From contig NZ_QBDT01000001.1 of assembly GCF_004124325.1 (NCBI RefSeq), forward strand, positions 5,270,001-5,334,000: DNA of 64,000 nt, read 5' to 3'. Source of the stretch: Streptomyces sp. L2. Its GTDB lineage: Bacteria; Actinomycetota; Actinomycetes; Streptomycetales; Streptomycetaceae. The position numbers and the translations under genes are program-made. Shown one piece after another: positions 1 to 10,120 of this stretch (positions are counted from its first letter, which is position 1; the number at the start of each line of letters is the position of its first letter). Below the pieces are notes generated by a model. The model was not told the origin of the DNA and did not search any database. It worked only from the letters and a program-made list of their open reading frames with translations.

Positions 1-177
1 ACTCTCGCCTGCACCTCTTGCACGCTGCGGTAGTTCAAAGGAAGAACACGACGGCCTGATGACTGATCCGTCCTCTTGAACGCCGCCGGCGTGCGCAATT
101 GGGTGGCATCCCCAGGGGCCCGGGAGCTGGATACGACTCCCGGGCTCCGCCACGTCCGGGAAGCGGCGGCGGCTGGA

Positions 178-804
178 TCAGGCGGGCGGCTGATCGTCTG
201 TGGCCGAGCGGCGGCCCCCGTACGAGGCGATCAAGGCGTCGGCCACCTTCGCCGCGTCCGCGTCGGCCACCTCCGCCGGGTACTCCGGCAGCAGGTCGTC
301 CCAGACGGGCAGCCAGGACCCGAACAACTGCGTCTGCCCCTCGGGCCGGGCGAAGAACCAGATGTGCAGGTGCGCGGCGCCGTCCCCGATCCGGTACACG
401 TGGGCCCGGGAGATGTGCGGCAGTGCCTGTATGTGGCGGACGAGGTGCGTGCTGAGCACGCCCAGCTCGGCTGCCATCTCGTCGGACAGGTCCGCCATGT
501 CGTAGTGGTCACGGGAATGCAGCATCAGCACCAGCGGCACGCCGACGCCCTTGATCCGGGACAGGCGCCAGCGTTCGTTGAACCAGACGCCCTCGTCCCG
601 GGCGCGGCACACGTCGCAATGCGCCGGGTCCTCGCCGTGCCGTTCCGGCTCCGGCAGCACGGGCGGGCGCAGCGGCGAGACGCGGAGTCCGTCCGGTTCG
701 AACGGGCTGATGTCCCAGCCGGTCATCCGCGCCAGCGGGAGCCGGCTCTCCTCGTCCGCCGCCGCACGTGCGTGGTCGTAGAACTCATCAGGTCGCAAGG
801 GCAT
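178..804 (-). CDS. HIT-like family protein
   Basis: Protein of 208 residues. A C-terminal half motif A-H-L-H-I-W-F resembles the His-rich active-site motif of HIT nucleotide hydrolases/transferases, with Trp in place of the last His. A Cys pair (C-D-V-C) near residue 65 may bind zinc, as in some HIT proteins. The N-terminal part has the H-S-R-D-H-Y segment expected just before the HIT core. HIT proteins act on nucleotide phosphoanhydrides in the cytoplasm, but the substrate cannot be read from sequence. It stands alone, and the next gene on the same strand begins about 530 bases upstream. The family assignment is fairly secure; catalytic activity is uncertain because of the altered motif. Confidence 0.7.
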   Translation of the reverse strand: MPLRPDEFYDHARAAADEESRLPLARMTGWDISPFEPDGLRVSPLRPPVLPEPERHGEDPAHCDVCRARDEGVWFNERWRLSRIKGVGVPLVLMLHSRDHYDMADLSDEMAAELGVLSTHLVRHIQALPHISRAHVYRIGDGAAHLHIWFFARPEGQTQLFGSWLPVWDDLLPEYPAEVADADAAKVADALIASYGGRRSATDDQPPA

Positions 805-912
805 GATCGGAGACTAGCCGCGCAGGCGTCGATGGTCTGATGATCGGTGCGATAGGTCGGACAGCCAGTCAATTCGGGTAGTCGCTGGCAGTGGTGACTG
901 CTGTTCCCGTCG

Positions 913-1338
913 TCACGACCGCGCGGTCGTAGAAGAGACCACAGTAGAAGAGACCACGGCGGAGACGACGGCGGTCGCCACGAGGCTGCCGATCATCACC
1001 ATCCCCACGCCGATCACGAAGAGGCCGCTGGAGTCGTCCGACCAGTCATAGTAGGCGGCGATCGTGAGGCCCGCCGTGGTGCCGAGCACGGCGCCCGCGA
1101 CGTAGGACCGGTACGCCGCCCAGCACACCGGCGCCAAGAGCGTCAGCACCAGCCCGATCACCTGCCACGCCTCGTACGGACCGGTCTCCGTGCCATCCGG
1201 CCGCACGTCGCGATGCTGGTCCCAGCCCAGCCAGGCAGCCCACCCCGCCAGCGACACTCCGGCCAGCAGGAGGATCGCCAGCAACTGAAAAGCAGGTTTC
1301 CTGAGTCCTTGTCCCATGGCCCAAGCGTTTCCGTTCAC
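913..1338 (-). CDS. small integral membrane protein, unknown function
   Basis: Protein of 141 residues from a GTG start; an alternative ATG lies at residue 8. Four hydrophobic stretches can be read, at about residues 18-36, 58-76, 80-95 and 108-130. The C-terminus is rich in Val, Ser and Thr. No catalytic motif or recognised domain is visible. It is divergent from the DUF2625 gene, with under 100 bases between them, so both promoters must lie in that gap. I do not recognise the family. Confidence 0.55.
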   Translation of the reverse strand: MNGNAWAMGQGLRKPAFQLLAILLLAGVSLAGWAAWLGWDQHRDVRPDGTETGPYEAWQVIGLVLTLLAPVCWAAYRSYVAGAVLGTTAGLTIAAYYDWSDDSSGLFVIGVGMVMIGSLVATAVVSAVVSSTVVSSTTARS

Positions 1339-1432
1339 CCGGCCACCGACCAGAGCACAAGTACTCAGCTCCGCCCGAGTACCTCAGCCATGAGCGGCCC
1401 GACCGGGCGGCCAGGTCTGCGACCATTCCGGC

Positions 1433-2161
1433 ATGCGTGAGCTGAGTCAACTGATCGACGTCGAGGAACCGGCCTGGTCCGAACTCGGGCGGACGCTCGA
1501 AGCCTGCCCGGTGCCCGTGGAGGTGCTGCCGTCCGACAGCGGTCTGGGACGGGCGTCGATTCTTCAGCTACAGGTCACGGCCAGGTCCTACCTGGGCGCG
1601 GTGGTGCTGCACTGCGGCGGTCTGCTGGTGGACGAGGGATGGCTGCGAGTCTTCGGCAGCCCGGTGAGTGGGGCCGCGCACGGGGTGCCGGGCCTTGCCC
1701 GGGTGAATCGGTTCCCCGCGACGTTCGACCCGGCGTGGCGGCCGGAAGCTGGTCTGGTGGTGGCACACGACGTGCTGGGCGAGGTCTTCGCTCTCAACGG
1801 TGCCGCCCCCGCCGATGCCGGCCGCCCCGGCGCACCTGGCGAGGTCGTCTACTTCGCTCCCGATTCCCTCCGCTGGGAGGCCCTAGGGGTGAGCCACTCG
1901 ACGTGGCTGACCTGGCTGCTCTCCGGGGCGCTCGACGAGTTCTACGCCGACCTCCGCTGGACCGGCTGGAAGGAGGAGGTCCAGGCACTGAACGGCGAGC
2001 AGGGCCTCACGGTGTACCCGCCGTTGTGGTCTGCCGAGGCGCGCCAGGACGTCGCGGCGACCAGCCGTCGCGCCGTGAGCATGCGGGAGATACTCGGAGT
2101 CGCCCGGGACACGTGCCGACAGTTCGACGGGGTGGACCCAGGCTTCCTCGGCGTCGCGTGA
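1433..2161 (+). CDS. DUF2625 family protein
   Basis: Protein of 242 residues that matches the DUF2625 pattern along its whole length. It opens with M-R-E-L-S-Q-L-I-D, followed by the A-W-x-E-L helix, a G-x-L-x-V-D-E-G-W-L-R-V-F-G-S segment, an F-N-G-type turn (here A-L-N-G) and a W-L-x-W-x-L-S-G segment. Family members are cytosolic proteins of about 210-240 residues with no assigned biochemical role. The ATG at 1433 is the natural start because the conserved domain begins at residue 1. No partner gene is close on the same strand. Confidence 0.8.
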   Translation: MRELSQLIDVEEPAWSELGRTLEACPVPVEVLPSDSGLGRASILQLQVTARSYLGAVVLHCGGLLVDEGWLRVFGSPVSGAAHGVPGLARVNRFPATFDPAWRPEAGLVVAHDVLGEVFALNGAAPADAGRPGAPGEVVYFAPDSLRWEALGVSHSTWLTWLLSGALDEFYADLRWTGWKEEVQALNGEQGLTVYPPLWSAEARQDVAATSRRAVSMREILGVARDTCRQFDGVDPGFLGVA

Positions 2162-2235
2162 GCAGGGCATCGTGTGAACAGGCGGCCTCGTCCAGGCGGC
2201 GGCAGCAGGCAAGAGGGAGGGGAGTCGGACCCGCT

Positions 2236-2241
2236 TAGGAT
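2236..2241 (+). promoter_or_regulatory. candidate -10 box (TAGGAT) of a leaderless promoter
   Basis: TAGGAT ends 8 bases before the ATG at 2250 and no Shine-Dalgarno sequence lies between. This is the spacing expected of a leaderless actinobacterial transcript. No clear -35 box is visible. Confidence 0.4.
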
Positions 2242-2249
2242 CTTGTGGC

Positions 2250-2480
2250 ATGGACATCGTCGAACTTGTCCTCATACTGGGCCTCTTCGCCGGAATCGTG
2301 AGCGTCCAGAGCCGTCTCTCCGGAATGGAGAGGCGACTGGTCCGTATCGAAGGCCGGCTCGCTCTGGTAGCCGACCGGCTCGGGCTGCAGGAGCCGGAGG
2401 AACAGTGCGCGCAGCGGGAGCGGATCGAGGCGCTGGTGCGCGAGGGCAAGCAGGTCGCGGCGATCAAGGCGTTCGGCTGA
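2250..2480 (+). CDS. short membrane-anchored protein, likely truncated L7/L12-like C-terminal domain
   Basis: Protein of 76 residues. Residues 3-20 are a hydrophobic N-terminal anchor. A Glu/Arg-rich helix follows, then V-R-E-G-K-Q-V-A-A-I-K-A-F, which matches the first helix of the ribosomal L7/L12 C-terminal fold found in many small Streptomyces membrane proteins. In those proteins the domain continues for about 20 more residues; here a TGA stop follows after F-G. The stop coincides with the start of the mosaic of broken genes at about 2477, so the 3' end was probably lost in a rearrangement. Confidence 0.5.
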   Translation: MDIVELVLILGLFAGIVSVQSRLSGMERRLVRIEGRLALVADRLGLQEPEEQCAQRERIEALVREGKQVAAIKAFG

Positions 2481-2489
2481 GACTTCCCG

Positions 2490-2775
2490 GAGCGATTGCT
2501 TGGCAGATGCCGGCGCAGCAACCGGATCGCAGGGGCGTGGTCGTAGTACTCGGCTACCTGTAGTGGCGTCTGCCCAGTCGAATCGGGCAATTTCCGGGTC
2601 TGCGCGGTACGCGAGGAGCACTGCCGTCGTGGCCACCATGAGCGGATCACCGCTCTGCAGCGCGGCATCTCCTTCCGTCCCAATCGCGTGTGTCAGCGGA
2701 GTCGCACCGTTGCCCTCGTCGGGGTCTGCACCGGCATCAAGCAGCCGAGCCAGCAGTGAATAGGGTCCCCGTCCT
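2490..2775 (-). pseudogene. ankyrin-repeat protein fragment, frameshifted
   Basis: One minus-strand frame encodes ankyrin consensus (L-L-D-A-G-A-D-P-D, G-A-T-P-L-T-H-A-I, A-D-P-E-I-A). A second frame resumes it immediately downstream (D-S-T-G-Q-T-P-L, V-A-E-Y-Y-D-H-A, I-R-L-L-R-R-H). The frames join cleanly if one base was lost near 2580-2584. Neither end has a proper start or stop. The 5' side runs directly into an unrelated AlbA_2-like fragment, and the 3' side ends at the truncated L7/L12-like gene. It is best read as a gene remnant. Confidence 0.65.
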
Positions 2776-3141
2776 TCGGGGGTCAACGGCTATAACTAGC
2801 ACTTCGTTACCGTCGACACTAACGTAGGAGGGAACCCATTCCGGACCTTGTGGTCCCAGGTAAGGTCTAATTCCCGACTCCAAGTCGGCCAGGTCGATTG
2901 TGGCTACTCCATTGACGGTACCTGGTTCAACTCCCACAAGGATGTAGCCAAATCCACCGGCCGTCTGTGAGCTTTTCTCTACCGATCTATTTGCCATGGC
3001 GAGAATATGGCGAGCGAGAGTAGCTTTGGTCTGCTTCTCGCTTAGGTTGTACTTCGACTTCCATTCGGTCCAGTCATTTTCATCGTGCTCACCGGCACCT
3101 TTCACCGCTTCGACTAGCGACCTCAGCTGCAGGGGGGTGCG
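2774..3141 (-). pseudogene. AlbA_2-type (Schlafen-like) domain fragment, truncated at both ends
   Basis: The minus strand encodes W-T-E-W-K, then A-T-L-A-R-H-I-L-A-M-A-N, G-G-F-G-Y-I-L-V-G-V and E-V-L-V-I-A-V-D-P. This is the order of motifs in the putative nucleic-acid-binding AlbA_2 domain found at the N-terminus of actinobacterial regulators and possible defence proteins. An ATG at 3105 is available, but homologous sequence appears to continue upstream without any start codon, and the C-terminal two thirds of such proteins are missing. Base composition is visibly less GC-rich than the flanks, which suggests acquired DNA. Confidence 0.55.
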
Positions 3142-3453
3142 AAAGGGCTTGCTCAGGCCGATGATTGCGGATCTGCGGTTGCTGTGGGAGTCCGCCGGTC
3201 GACACGGTCGGTGGGCTTGGCCACCCGGCAGGAGGGCAGGAGGTCGATGCGACGTTCGGGGCCGTCCCTGGGCCGTCCGACGCCCCCCGAGGTCACTCGA
3301 CGACGACCGACAGTGACAGTCGAGCCGCGGCCGCCAGCCACGAACCCCCAGGTCACAGCCCCCCGACCATACGGGTTACCACCCAAGGGTGGCCGTCAGG
3401 CAAGATGGGGTGTATCTGCCCACTGCCAGATTCAAGCTGCCGGACGGTTTCTC
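3142..3453. other. intergenic stretch upstream of ettA
   Basis: No convincing gene on either strand. It contains the perfect 6-bp inverted repeat CCACCC-AA-GGGTGG around 3380, which could be a small hairpin in the ettA leader. Open frames here are GC-driven and resemble nothing recognisable. Confidence 0.4.
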
Positions 3454-5118
<1,665 letters not shown>

Positions 5119-5126
5119 TCTCGCAC

Positions 5127-5549
5127 ATGCGCCACACCTACCGCTGCCCGCTGCGCTGGGCGGACATGGACGCGTACGGCCACGTCAACAACGTGGTCTT
5201 CCTCCGCTACCTGGAGGAAGCCCGTATCGACTTCCTGTTCCGCCCGGACAAGGACTTCCAGCAGGGGTCGGTCGTGGCGCGCCACGAGATCGACTACAAG
5301 CGGCAGCTCGTCCACCGCCACGAGCCGGTGGACATCGAGCTGTGGGTCACCGAGATCAAGGCCGCCTCCTTCACCCTCACCTACGAGGTGAAGGACGGCG
5401 ACCTGGTCTACGTCCGCGCCTCGACCGTCATCGTGCCGTTCGACTTCGAGGCGCAGCGGCCGCGCCGGATCACCGCCGAGGAGCGCGACTTCCTCGGCAC
5501 CTACCGGGACGACCGCGACGAGGCAGACCAAGAGGCCGTCGCCGCATGA
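5127..5549 (+). CDS. acyl-CoA thioesterase, hotdog (4HBT) family
   Basis: Protein of 140 residues. R-W-A-D-M-D-A-Y-G-H-V-N-N-V-V-F-L-R-Y-L-E is the 4HBT active-site helix; the Asp of D-A-Y-G-H is the expected catalytic residue. A hotdog beta sheet follows (V-D-I-E-L-W-V, F-T-L-T-Y-E-V). Such enzymes hydrolyse acyl-CoA thioesters in the cytoplasm. The ATG at 5127 places the domain at the N-terminus as usual. It lies 8 bases after ettA and overlaps the next gene by 4 bases (ATGA), so the three are probably co-transcribed. Substrate is unknown. Confidence 0.88.
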   Translation: MRHTYRCPLRWADMDAYGHVNNVVFLRYLEEARIDFLFRPDKDFQQGSVVARHEIDYKRQLVHRHEPVDIELWVTEIKAASFTLTYEVKDGDLVYVRASTVIVPFDFEAQRPRRITAEERDFLGTYRDDRDEADQEAVAA

Positions 5550-6241
5550 CGGTGCTCCACCTCACCGACGACACGGAGGCCGCCGACCTCGCGGCCTTCC
5601 TCTCCCGGCTGCTCCACTACGACCGTTCCGCCGCCGTACGGCTCCAGGCCGCCGGGACCGCGCTCGCCGTGTTCGGGCGCCCGCCGTCCTTCGAGGTGCT
5701 CGCCGTCCGCGCGGTGCGGCTGGCGAAGCCGTACGAGAACGGGCTCGACGTCACCCTCGACGTGACCGTCTCCGCCGGCGAGCTGCTGGAGTCCGTGGAC
5801 GAGCGCGCGGCCACGGCCGCCGTGCCGGGCGCGGTCACCGGGCCGCCGTGGGCCGGGCTGCTGCCCCCGCGCGGCGGCTGGCGCGCCGAACCCGGTCTGC
5901 CCGGCCCCGACGCGCTGCGGGCGGCGGTCGCGTCCGCCGTCGCCGAATTCCGCTCCCGTACGGCGGAACTGGCACCGGAGCTGCGGACCCGCCCGGAACT
6001 CGACCGCATCGGCCACGCCATCTGGTCCCGCGAGATCGCCCCCACCCGTCTGCCGGTACGGGCCCTGCACGCGGCCCAGTCCCTCGGCTTCCTCCGCCCG
6101 GGCACGGCCGCCGACGACACCGCGCTCCTCTCCTGCGGAACCTGGCTCAGGCTCCGCACGCCCTACGGCTCCGTCGCCGTCCGCCCGCCGGTGCCGGGGG
6201 CCCTCGGCTCACTCGGCGACCTCGGGGTCAGCGTGCGCTGA
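5546..6241 (+). CDS. unknown protein coupled to thioesterase
   Basis: Protein of 231 residues whose ATG overlaps the thioesterase stop by 4 bases, indicating translational coupling. It is soluble, with no signal peptide or membrane span. It opens with an Asp/Glu-rich helix, has an A-V-R-L-A-K-P-Y-E-N-G-L-D-V-T-L beta segment, and near the C-terminus an R-I-G-H-A-I-W-S-R-E-I segment. No catalytic motif is evident. I do not recognise a characterised family, though the ettA-thioesterase-unknown order feels typical of Streptomyces. The coding case is strong because of coupling and codon bias. Confidence 0.75.
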   Translation: MTVLHLTDDTEAADLAAFLSRLLHYDRSAAVRLQAAGTALAVFGRPPSFEVLAVRAVRLAKPYENGLDVTLDVTVSAGELLESVDERAATAAVPGAVTGPPWAGLLPPRGGWRAEPGLPGPDALRAAVASAVAEFRSRTAELAPELRTRPELDRIGHAIWSREIAPTRLPVRALHAAQSLGFLRPGTAADDTALLSCGTWLRLRTPYGSVAVRPPVPGALGSLGDLGVSVR

Positions 6242-6261
6242 CGCGCCGTGGCGAGCCGTAT

Positions 6262-7161
6262 TCAGTTCCGGTCGACCGGCCAGATCTGGATGTGGTCGTC
6301 CTCCAGCTCCAGCGCCACCCGGTCGCGCATGTTCAGCGCGGCGGTGTACTCGGCGGGCAACTGGAGGCGGCCCGCCCGGTCGAGCATCGCGTACTCGCGG
6401 GCGACCAGTGTCTCGTGACCCGTGGTCGCGTCCACCTCGCTGCGGCGCAGGACCTCCGTGGAGGTACGGCCGTCTCGGATGGCGACCGTGCGGCGGACCT
6501 CGCCGGCCACCGCCTGGTCGTGGGTGACGATGACGATCGTGGTGCCCAGGGTCTCGTTCGCGGCGCGGAACGCCTCGAAGATCTCCGCGGCGGTGTGGGA
6601 GTCGAGTTCGCCTGTGGGTTCGTCGGCGAGCAGGACGGAGGGTGCGTTCGCGAGGGCCACCGCGATGGCGGTCCGCTGCTGCTGGCCGCCGGACATCTCG
6701 TGCGGGTGGCGGTCACGGCAGTCGGCCACCCGCAGCAACTCCAGGAGTTCCAGGGCGCGTTCGGTGCGGGCGCGGCGGCTCGTGCGGGTGCGGGGGCCGG
6801 TGCCGGCCAGCTGGAGGGGGAGGGCGACGTTCTGGGCGGCGGTGAGGTAGGGGAGCAGGTTGCGGGAGGTCTGCTGCCAGACGAAGCCGACGACCTCGCG
6901 GCGGTAGGCGAGGCGGTCGCGGGCGGTCATGGCGAGGAGGTCGCGGCCGGCGACGTGGGCTACGCCGGCGGTGGGGGTGTCGAGGCCGGCGAGGATGTTC
7001 ATCAGGGTGGACTTGCCGCTGCCGGACGCGCCGACGAGGGCCATCAGCTCGCCCTCCCGGACGGTGAGGTCGAGGCCCTGGAGAGCCTGGACCTCGATGC
7101 CGTCGGCGGAGAAGATGCGGACCAGGCGGTCGCAGGTGATGAGGGTGTCTTCGCTGGTCAT
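6262..7161 (-). CDS. ABC transporter ATP-binding protein (MacB/LolD-type) with C-terminal AbrB-like tail
   Basis: Protein of 299 residues. It has Walker A G-A-S-G-S-G-K-S, Q-loop V-W-Q-Q, signature M-S-G-G-Q-Q-Q-R, Walker B V-L-L-A-D-E-P-T-G-E-L-D and the switch His in V-T-H-D. This is the MacB/LolD/FtsE type that works with FtsX-fold permeases, and two such permease genes lie upstream on the same strand. After the domain (about residue 225) comes an extra segment with A-M-L-D-R-A-G-R-L-Q-L-P-A-E-Y, resembling the swapped-hairpin motif of AbrB/SpoVT proteins. The ATPase presumably powers export or envelope remodelling; cargo is unknown. It is separated from the permease genes by a 226-base gap containing a dispersed repeat. 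Confidence 0.9.
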   Translation of the reverse strand: MTSEDTLITCDRLVRIFSADGIEVQALQGLDLTVREGELMALVGASGSGKSTLMNILAGLDTPTAGVAHVAGRDLLAMTARDRLAYRREVVGFVWQQTSRNLLPYLTAAQNVALPLQLAGTGPRTRTSRRARTERALELLELLRVADCRDRHPHEMSGGQQQRTAIAVALANAPSVLLADEPTGELDSHTAAEIFEAFRAANETLGTTIVIVTHDQAVAGEVRRTVAIRDGRTSTEVLRRSEVDATTGHETLVAREYAMLDRAGRLQLPAEYTAALNMRDRVALELEDDHIQIWPVDRN

Positions 7162-7292
7162 GAGGTCTCCTGCGTGGATGCGCGGTACTGCGGCCGGGCG
7201 GGGGTGGGTCCGCTTACAGGCGCTGCCAGGGTGCCGCTGCGCCCACCCGTGCCGCCCCCAGCGGCACGCATGCCCGCAGCTACGTGCGGACG

Positions 7293-7348
7293 TGCCCCGT
7301 AAGGGGCGCGGGGAACTGCGCGATCAGCCACGACGGGCCCGCGGCCGA
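7293..7348 (+). repeat. dispersed Streptomyces intergenic repeat, copy 1
   Basis: Begins with the hairpin GCCCCGTAAGGGGC followed by GCGGGGAACTGCGCGATCAG and CCACGACGGGCCCGC. A related copy lies inverted at 27361-27440 (GCCCCGAAAGGGGC, GCGCGACCAGCCCCGACGG). This layout is recalled as a common extragenic element of Streptomyces genomes. The GGGGC stem could act as a transcription attenuator between the permease genes and the ATPase gene. Confidence 0.6.
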
Positions 7349-7387
7349 CGACGGCGCATCCGGTGACGGCGCGGCCCGTGCCGCCCC

Positions 7388-10120
7388 TCATCGGCCGTCC
7401 CCCGCCCGCAGCTCCCGTGTGGAGCCTCGGTGCACCGTCCACCACGCCTGGGTGGCCGCGACGGTCACCGACAGGGTGAGGACCAGGAGGGCCGGGGCGG
7501 TCAGGGACCAGGTGTCCGGGCGGAGGGTGGCCTCGCCGGCCGGCGTCTCCGCCGTGGCCACCGCGATGGTGGTGAGGTCGATGCCGGGGGAGAGGAGACG
7601 GATCGTCGCCCAGCCGGTCAGCGCGCCGCCGAGGCCGGCCAGGAGGGCGAGCGGCAGGGACTCCAGGACCAGCAGGCGCCGGGACTCCGCGCGGCTCAGG
7701 CCCATCGTGCGGAGCCGGGCCAGCAGGGCCGTGCGTTCCGGGGCCGCGCGCAGCAGGGACAGCAGGAGGGCGAGCAGCGCGTAGCCCGCGCCGGCCGCCA
7801 CCGCCGCCGTGTACACGTGCTCCGCGCCGGTCTGGAGCGGCGAGTCGGCGTACCCGGCCCGCTCCTCGGCCCGTACCAGGACCGTGCCGGAGCCGTGGAC
7901 GGCCTGGCGCAGCGCCCCCGCGTCCACCTGGCCGCCGCTGAGCAGCAGGGCCGTGGGACGGGCCGCCGCAGCGGTCAGCCCGGCACGGTCGACGACCAGG
8001 AAGTCACCGGAGACGGCCGGGGTGCGCTCGCGTACGGCGGTGATCCGCACGGTGACCGCGCTGCCGTCCTCCAGCCGGACCAGGAACGGACGGCGGGTGC
8101 CGTACGCTTCGGCGACGGACGGGGAGGCCAGGGCGGGGAGTTCGCCGTGCCGTCGCGTCAAGCCGCCTGCCTCGAAGGCGCCCAGCCCCGTGTGCGTCGC
8201 CAACCGGCCGTAGCTGTCCGGGTCCACGGCCGCCAGCGCCACCGAGTCCTGGCCGTCCAGCGGCTTCGCCTGGTAGTCGATGCTCACCGGGGCCACCCCG
8301 CGCACCCCCGGCACGTCCCGCACGCGCGCGTCGAGACCGGCGGGCAGGGGCGCGTCGGAGTCGACGCGGGCGTCCGCGCCGACGGTGAGCAGGGCCGCGC
8401 GGTCCCGGGTCGAGTGCACCCCGGAGAGGACCGAGCCGCCGAACGCGGCCGTGGTGAGCGCGGTCAGCAGGGCCAGCAGCGGCAGGACCGCCGACACGGA
8501 GGTACGGCTCGCGCGGGCCAGGGACAGGTGGGCCACCGCTCCGCGCAGCCGGCGGGCCGGGCGGCCCAGCCGGCGCAGGACGAACGGGTAGGTGCGCAGC
8601 AGCACGAGCGCCGCGATCACCCCGACCAGCACCGGCGCCACCGAGATCAGCTGGTCGCCCGTCGCACCACGCCGGCGCAGCGCCTCCACCGCCCCGGCCG
8701 CGAGGACGAGCAGCGTCAGCTCGGCGACCGTACGGCGCCGGGACGGCCGTACCGTCGCCACGTCCTCGCGCGGGCCGCCGGCCACCCGCACCGCGCGGTG
8801 CGCGAACGCGGCCCGCACCGGGAGGGCGGCGCAGGCGACGGCGGTGACGGCGAGGGCGGCGGCCACGGCGTATCCGGTCCGGCCCTCCGGGACCAGCGCC
8901 AGCGCCACGCCGAGGCCGAGCGCGCCCGCGGGTACGGCGACCACGGCCGTCTCCGCCAGCAGGCGCCCGGCGAGGCCGCGCAGCGAGACGCCCCGGGCGC
9001 GCAGCAGGGCGAGTTCGGTGCGGCGACGGTCGGCGGCCAGGCCGCCCGCCATCAGCAGGACCACGGCGGCGACCGTCCCGGTCCCGGCGGCGGCCACCGC
9101 GACCAGCGAGGAGATCCCGGAGCGCAGACGGGAGAAGCCGGCGAGCGCGTCGTCCAGCCCGGTGTCGACGTCGGCGCGCGGGTCGGTGACGGTCCGGGCC
9201 CGCTGCAGGCCGGGGCCCGACTCCAGGGCGGCGACGGCGGACTTCAGCCGGTCCAGGTCATGGGCGTGCAGACCGCCGAGGTCGGGGGCGAGGTTCCAGT
9301 ACCGGGCGGGGTCACCCGCGGTGCCGAGCAGGGCGGGCGCGGCGTCCGGCGGGAGCAGCAGCGCGCCGAGCCAGTACTGGACGGGGTCCGGGCCCGGCGG
9401 GGGCACGGTCACCAGGCTCGGGTTGCGCAGCAGCGGCTGGGTGGACCAGTAGGCGCCGGCCGGGTCGCGCGGGGTGAGGATGCCGGTGATCCGCACGGCG
9501 AGCGGAGGCCTGCCGACGCCGGGCACGTGGATGACCGAGCCGGTCCTGATGTGCAGGCTCCTGGCGGTGGCGGCGGTGACGGCGGCCTCCACGCCGGGGG
9601 TGCTGTCGGTCACCGGGCCGGACGTGCGCGGCAGCCGTCCCTCCCGCACCCGGGCGTGCCCCGCGAGGCCGCTCTGCGCGACCAGCGCGACATGGGCGGG
9701 CAGACCGCTCGGGCGCGGGATCCACGGGTCGGGCACCGGCGGCTTGGTCCGGGTGCCGACGCCGTACGCCGACTGGTCCCGGTCCACGGACAGCGGGGCG
9801 CCCGCCGCGTCGAGCAGCTTCGCGTACTGCCGTTCCAGCGTGTCAGGCCGGAGCGCCGCCGCACGCTCGCCGGGCGCCGCGGTGAAGTCGGGCTGCGGGG
9901 CGGAGACCGTGATCGTGGTGTGGACGGGGCCGGCCTCCCGCAGGGCACGCGCCAGCCCGGCGTCCTCGTACCGGTCGACCGCGCGCGGGAAGACCCCGGC
10001 CAGGCAGGCGGTCACCGCGACCAGCAGGGCGAGCGCGAGAGCCGCCCCGGGGGCGGACCGCAGCCGCGTCCGTACCCAGGGCGCGACCACCACGGTGACA
10101 GCACGCCGCACCTCACTCAC
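7388..10120 (-). CDS. FtsX-fold ABC transporter permease, 910 residues
   Basis: An N-terminal transmembrane helix (about residues 24-44) is followed by a large extracytoplasmic region, then a three-helix cluster starting near residue 335 (L-V-A-V-A-A-A-G-T-G-T-V-A-A-V-V-L-L-M). Further helices follow at about 395-440 and 480-510, then a second extracytoplasmic domain and a final helix group after about residue 770. This duplicated MacB-PCD/FtsX architecture is common in actinobacterial exporters. L-L-R-A-R-G and L-R-T-M-G-L-S motifs mark the cytoplasmic loops that touch the ATPase. Its start overlaps the end of the preceding permease gene by 8 bases, so the two are coupled. The two permeases probably form a heterodimer with the ATPase at 6262-7161. 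Confidence 0.9.
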   Translation of the reverse strand: MSEVRRAVTVVVAPWVRTRLRSAPGAALALALLVAVTACLAGVFPRAVDRYEDAGLARALREAGPVHTTITVSAPQPDFTAAPGERAAALRPDTLERQYAKLLDAAGAPLSVDRDQSAYGVGTRTKPPVPDPWIPRPSGLPAHVALVAQSGLAGHARVREGRLPRTSGPVTDSTPGVEAAVTAATARSLHIRTGSVIHVPGVGRPPLAVRITGILTPRDPAGAYWSTQPLLRNPSLVTVPPPGPDPVQYWLGALLLPPDAAPALLGTAGDPARYWNLAPDLGGLHAHDLDRLKSAVAALESGPGLQRARTVTDPRADVDTGLDDALAGFSRLRSGISSLVAVAAAGTGTVAAVVLLMAGGLAADRRRTELALLRARGVSLRGLAGRLLAETAVVAVPAGALGLGVALALVPEGRTGYAVAAALAVTAVACAALPVRAAFAHRAVRVAGGPREDVATVRPSRRRTVAELTLLVLAAGAVEALRRRGATGDQLISVAPVLVGVIAALVLLRTYPFVLRRLGRPARRLRGAVAHLSLARASRTSVSAVLPLLALLTALTTAAFGGSVLSGVHSTRDRAALLTVGADARVDSDAPLPAGLDARVRDVPGVRGVAPVSIDYQAKPLDGQDSVALAAVDPDSYGRLATHTGLGAFEAGGLTRRHGELPALASPSVAEAYGTRRPFLVRLEDGSAVTVRITAVRERTPAVSGDFLVVDRAGLTAAAARPTALLLSGGQVDAGALRQAVHGSGTVLVRAEERAGYADSPLQTGAEHVYTAAVAAGAGYALLALLLSLLRAAPERTALLARLRTMGLSRAESRRLLVLESLPLALLAGLGGALTGWATIRLLSPGIDLTTIAVATAETPAGEATLRPDTWSLTAPALLVLTLSVTVAATQAWWTVHRGSTRELRAGDGR

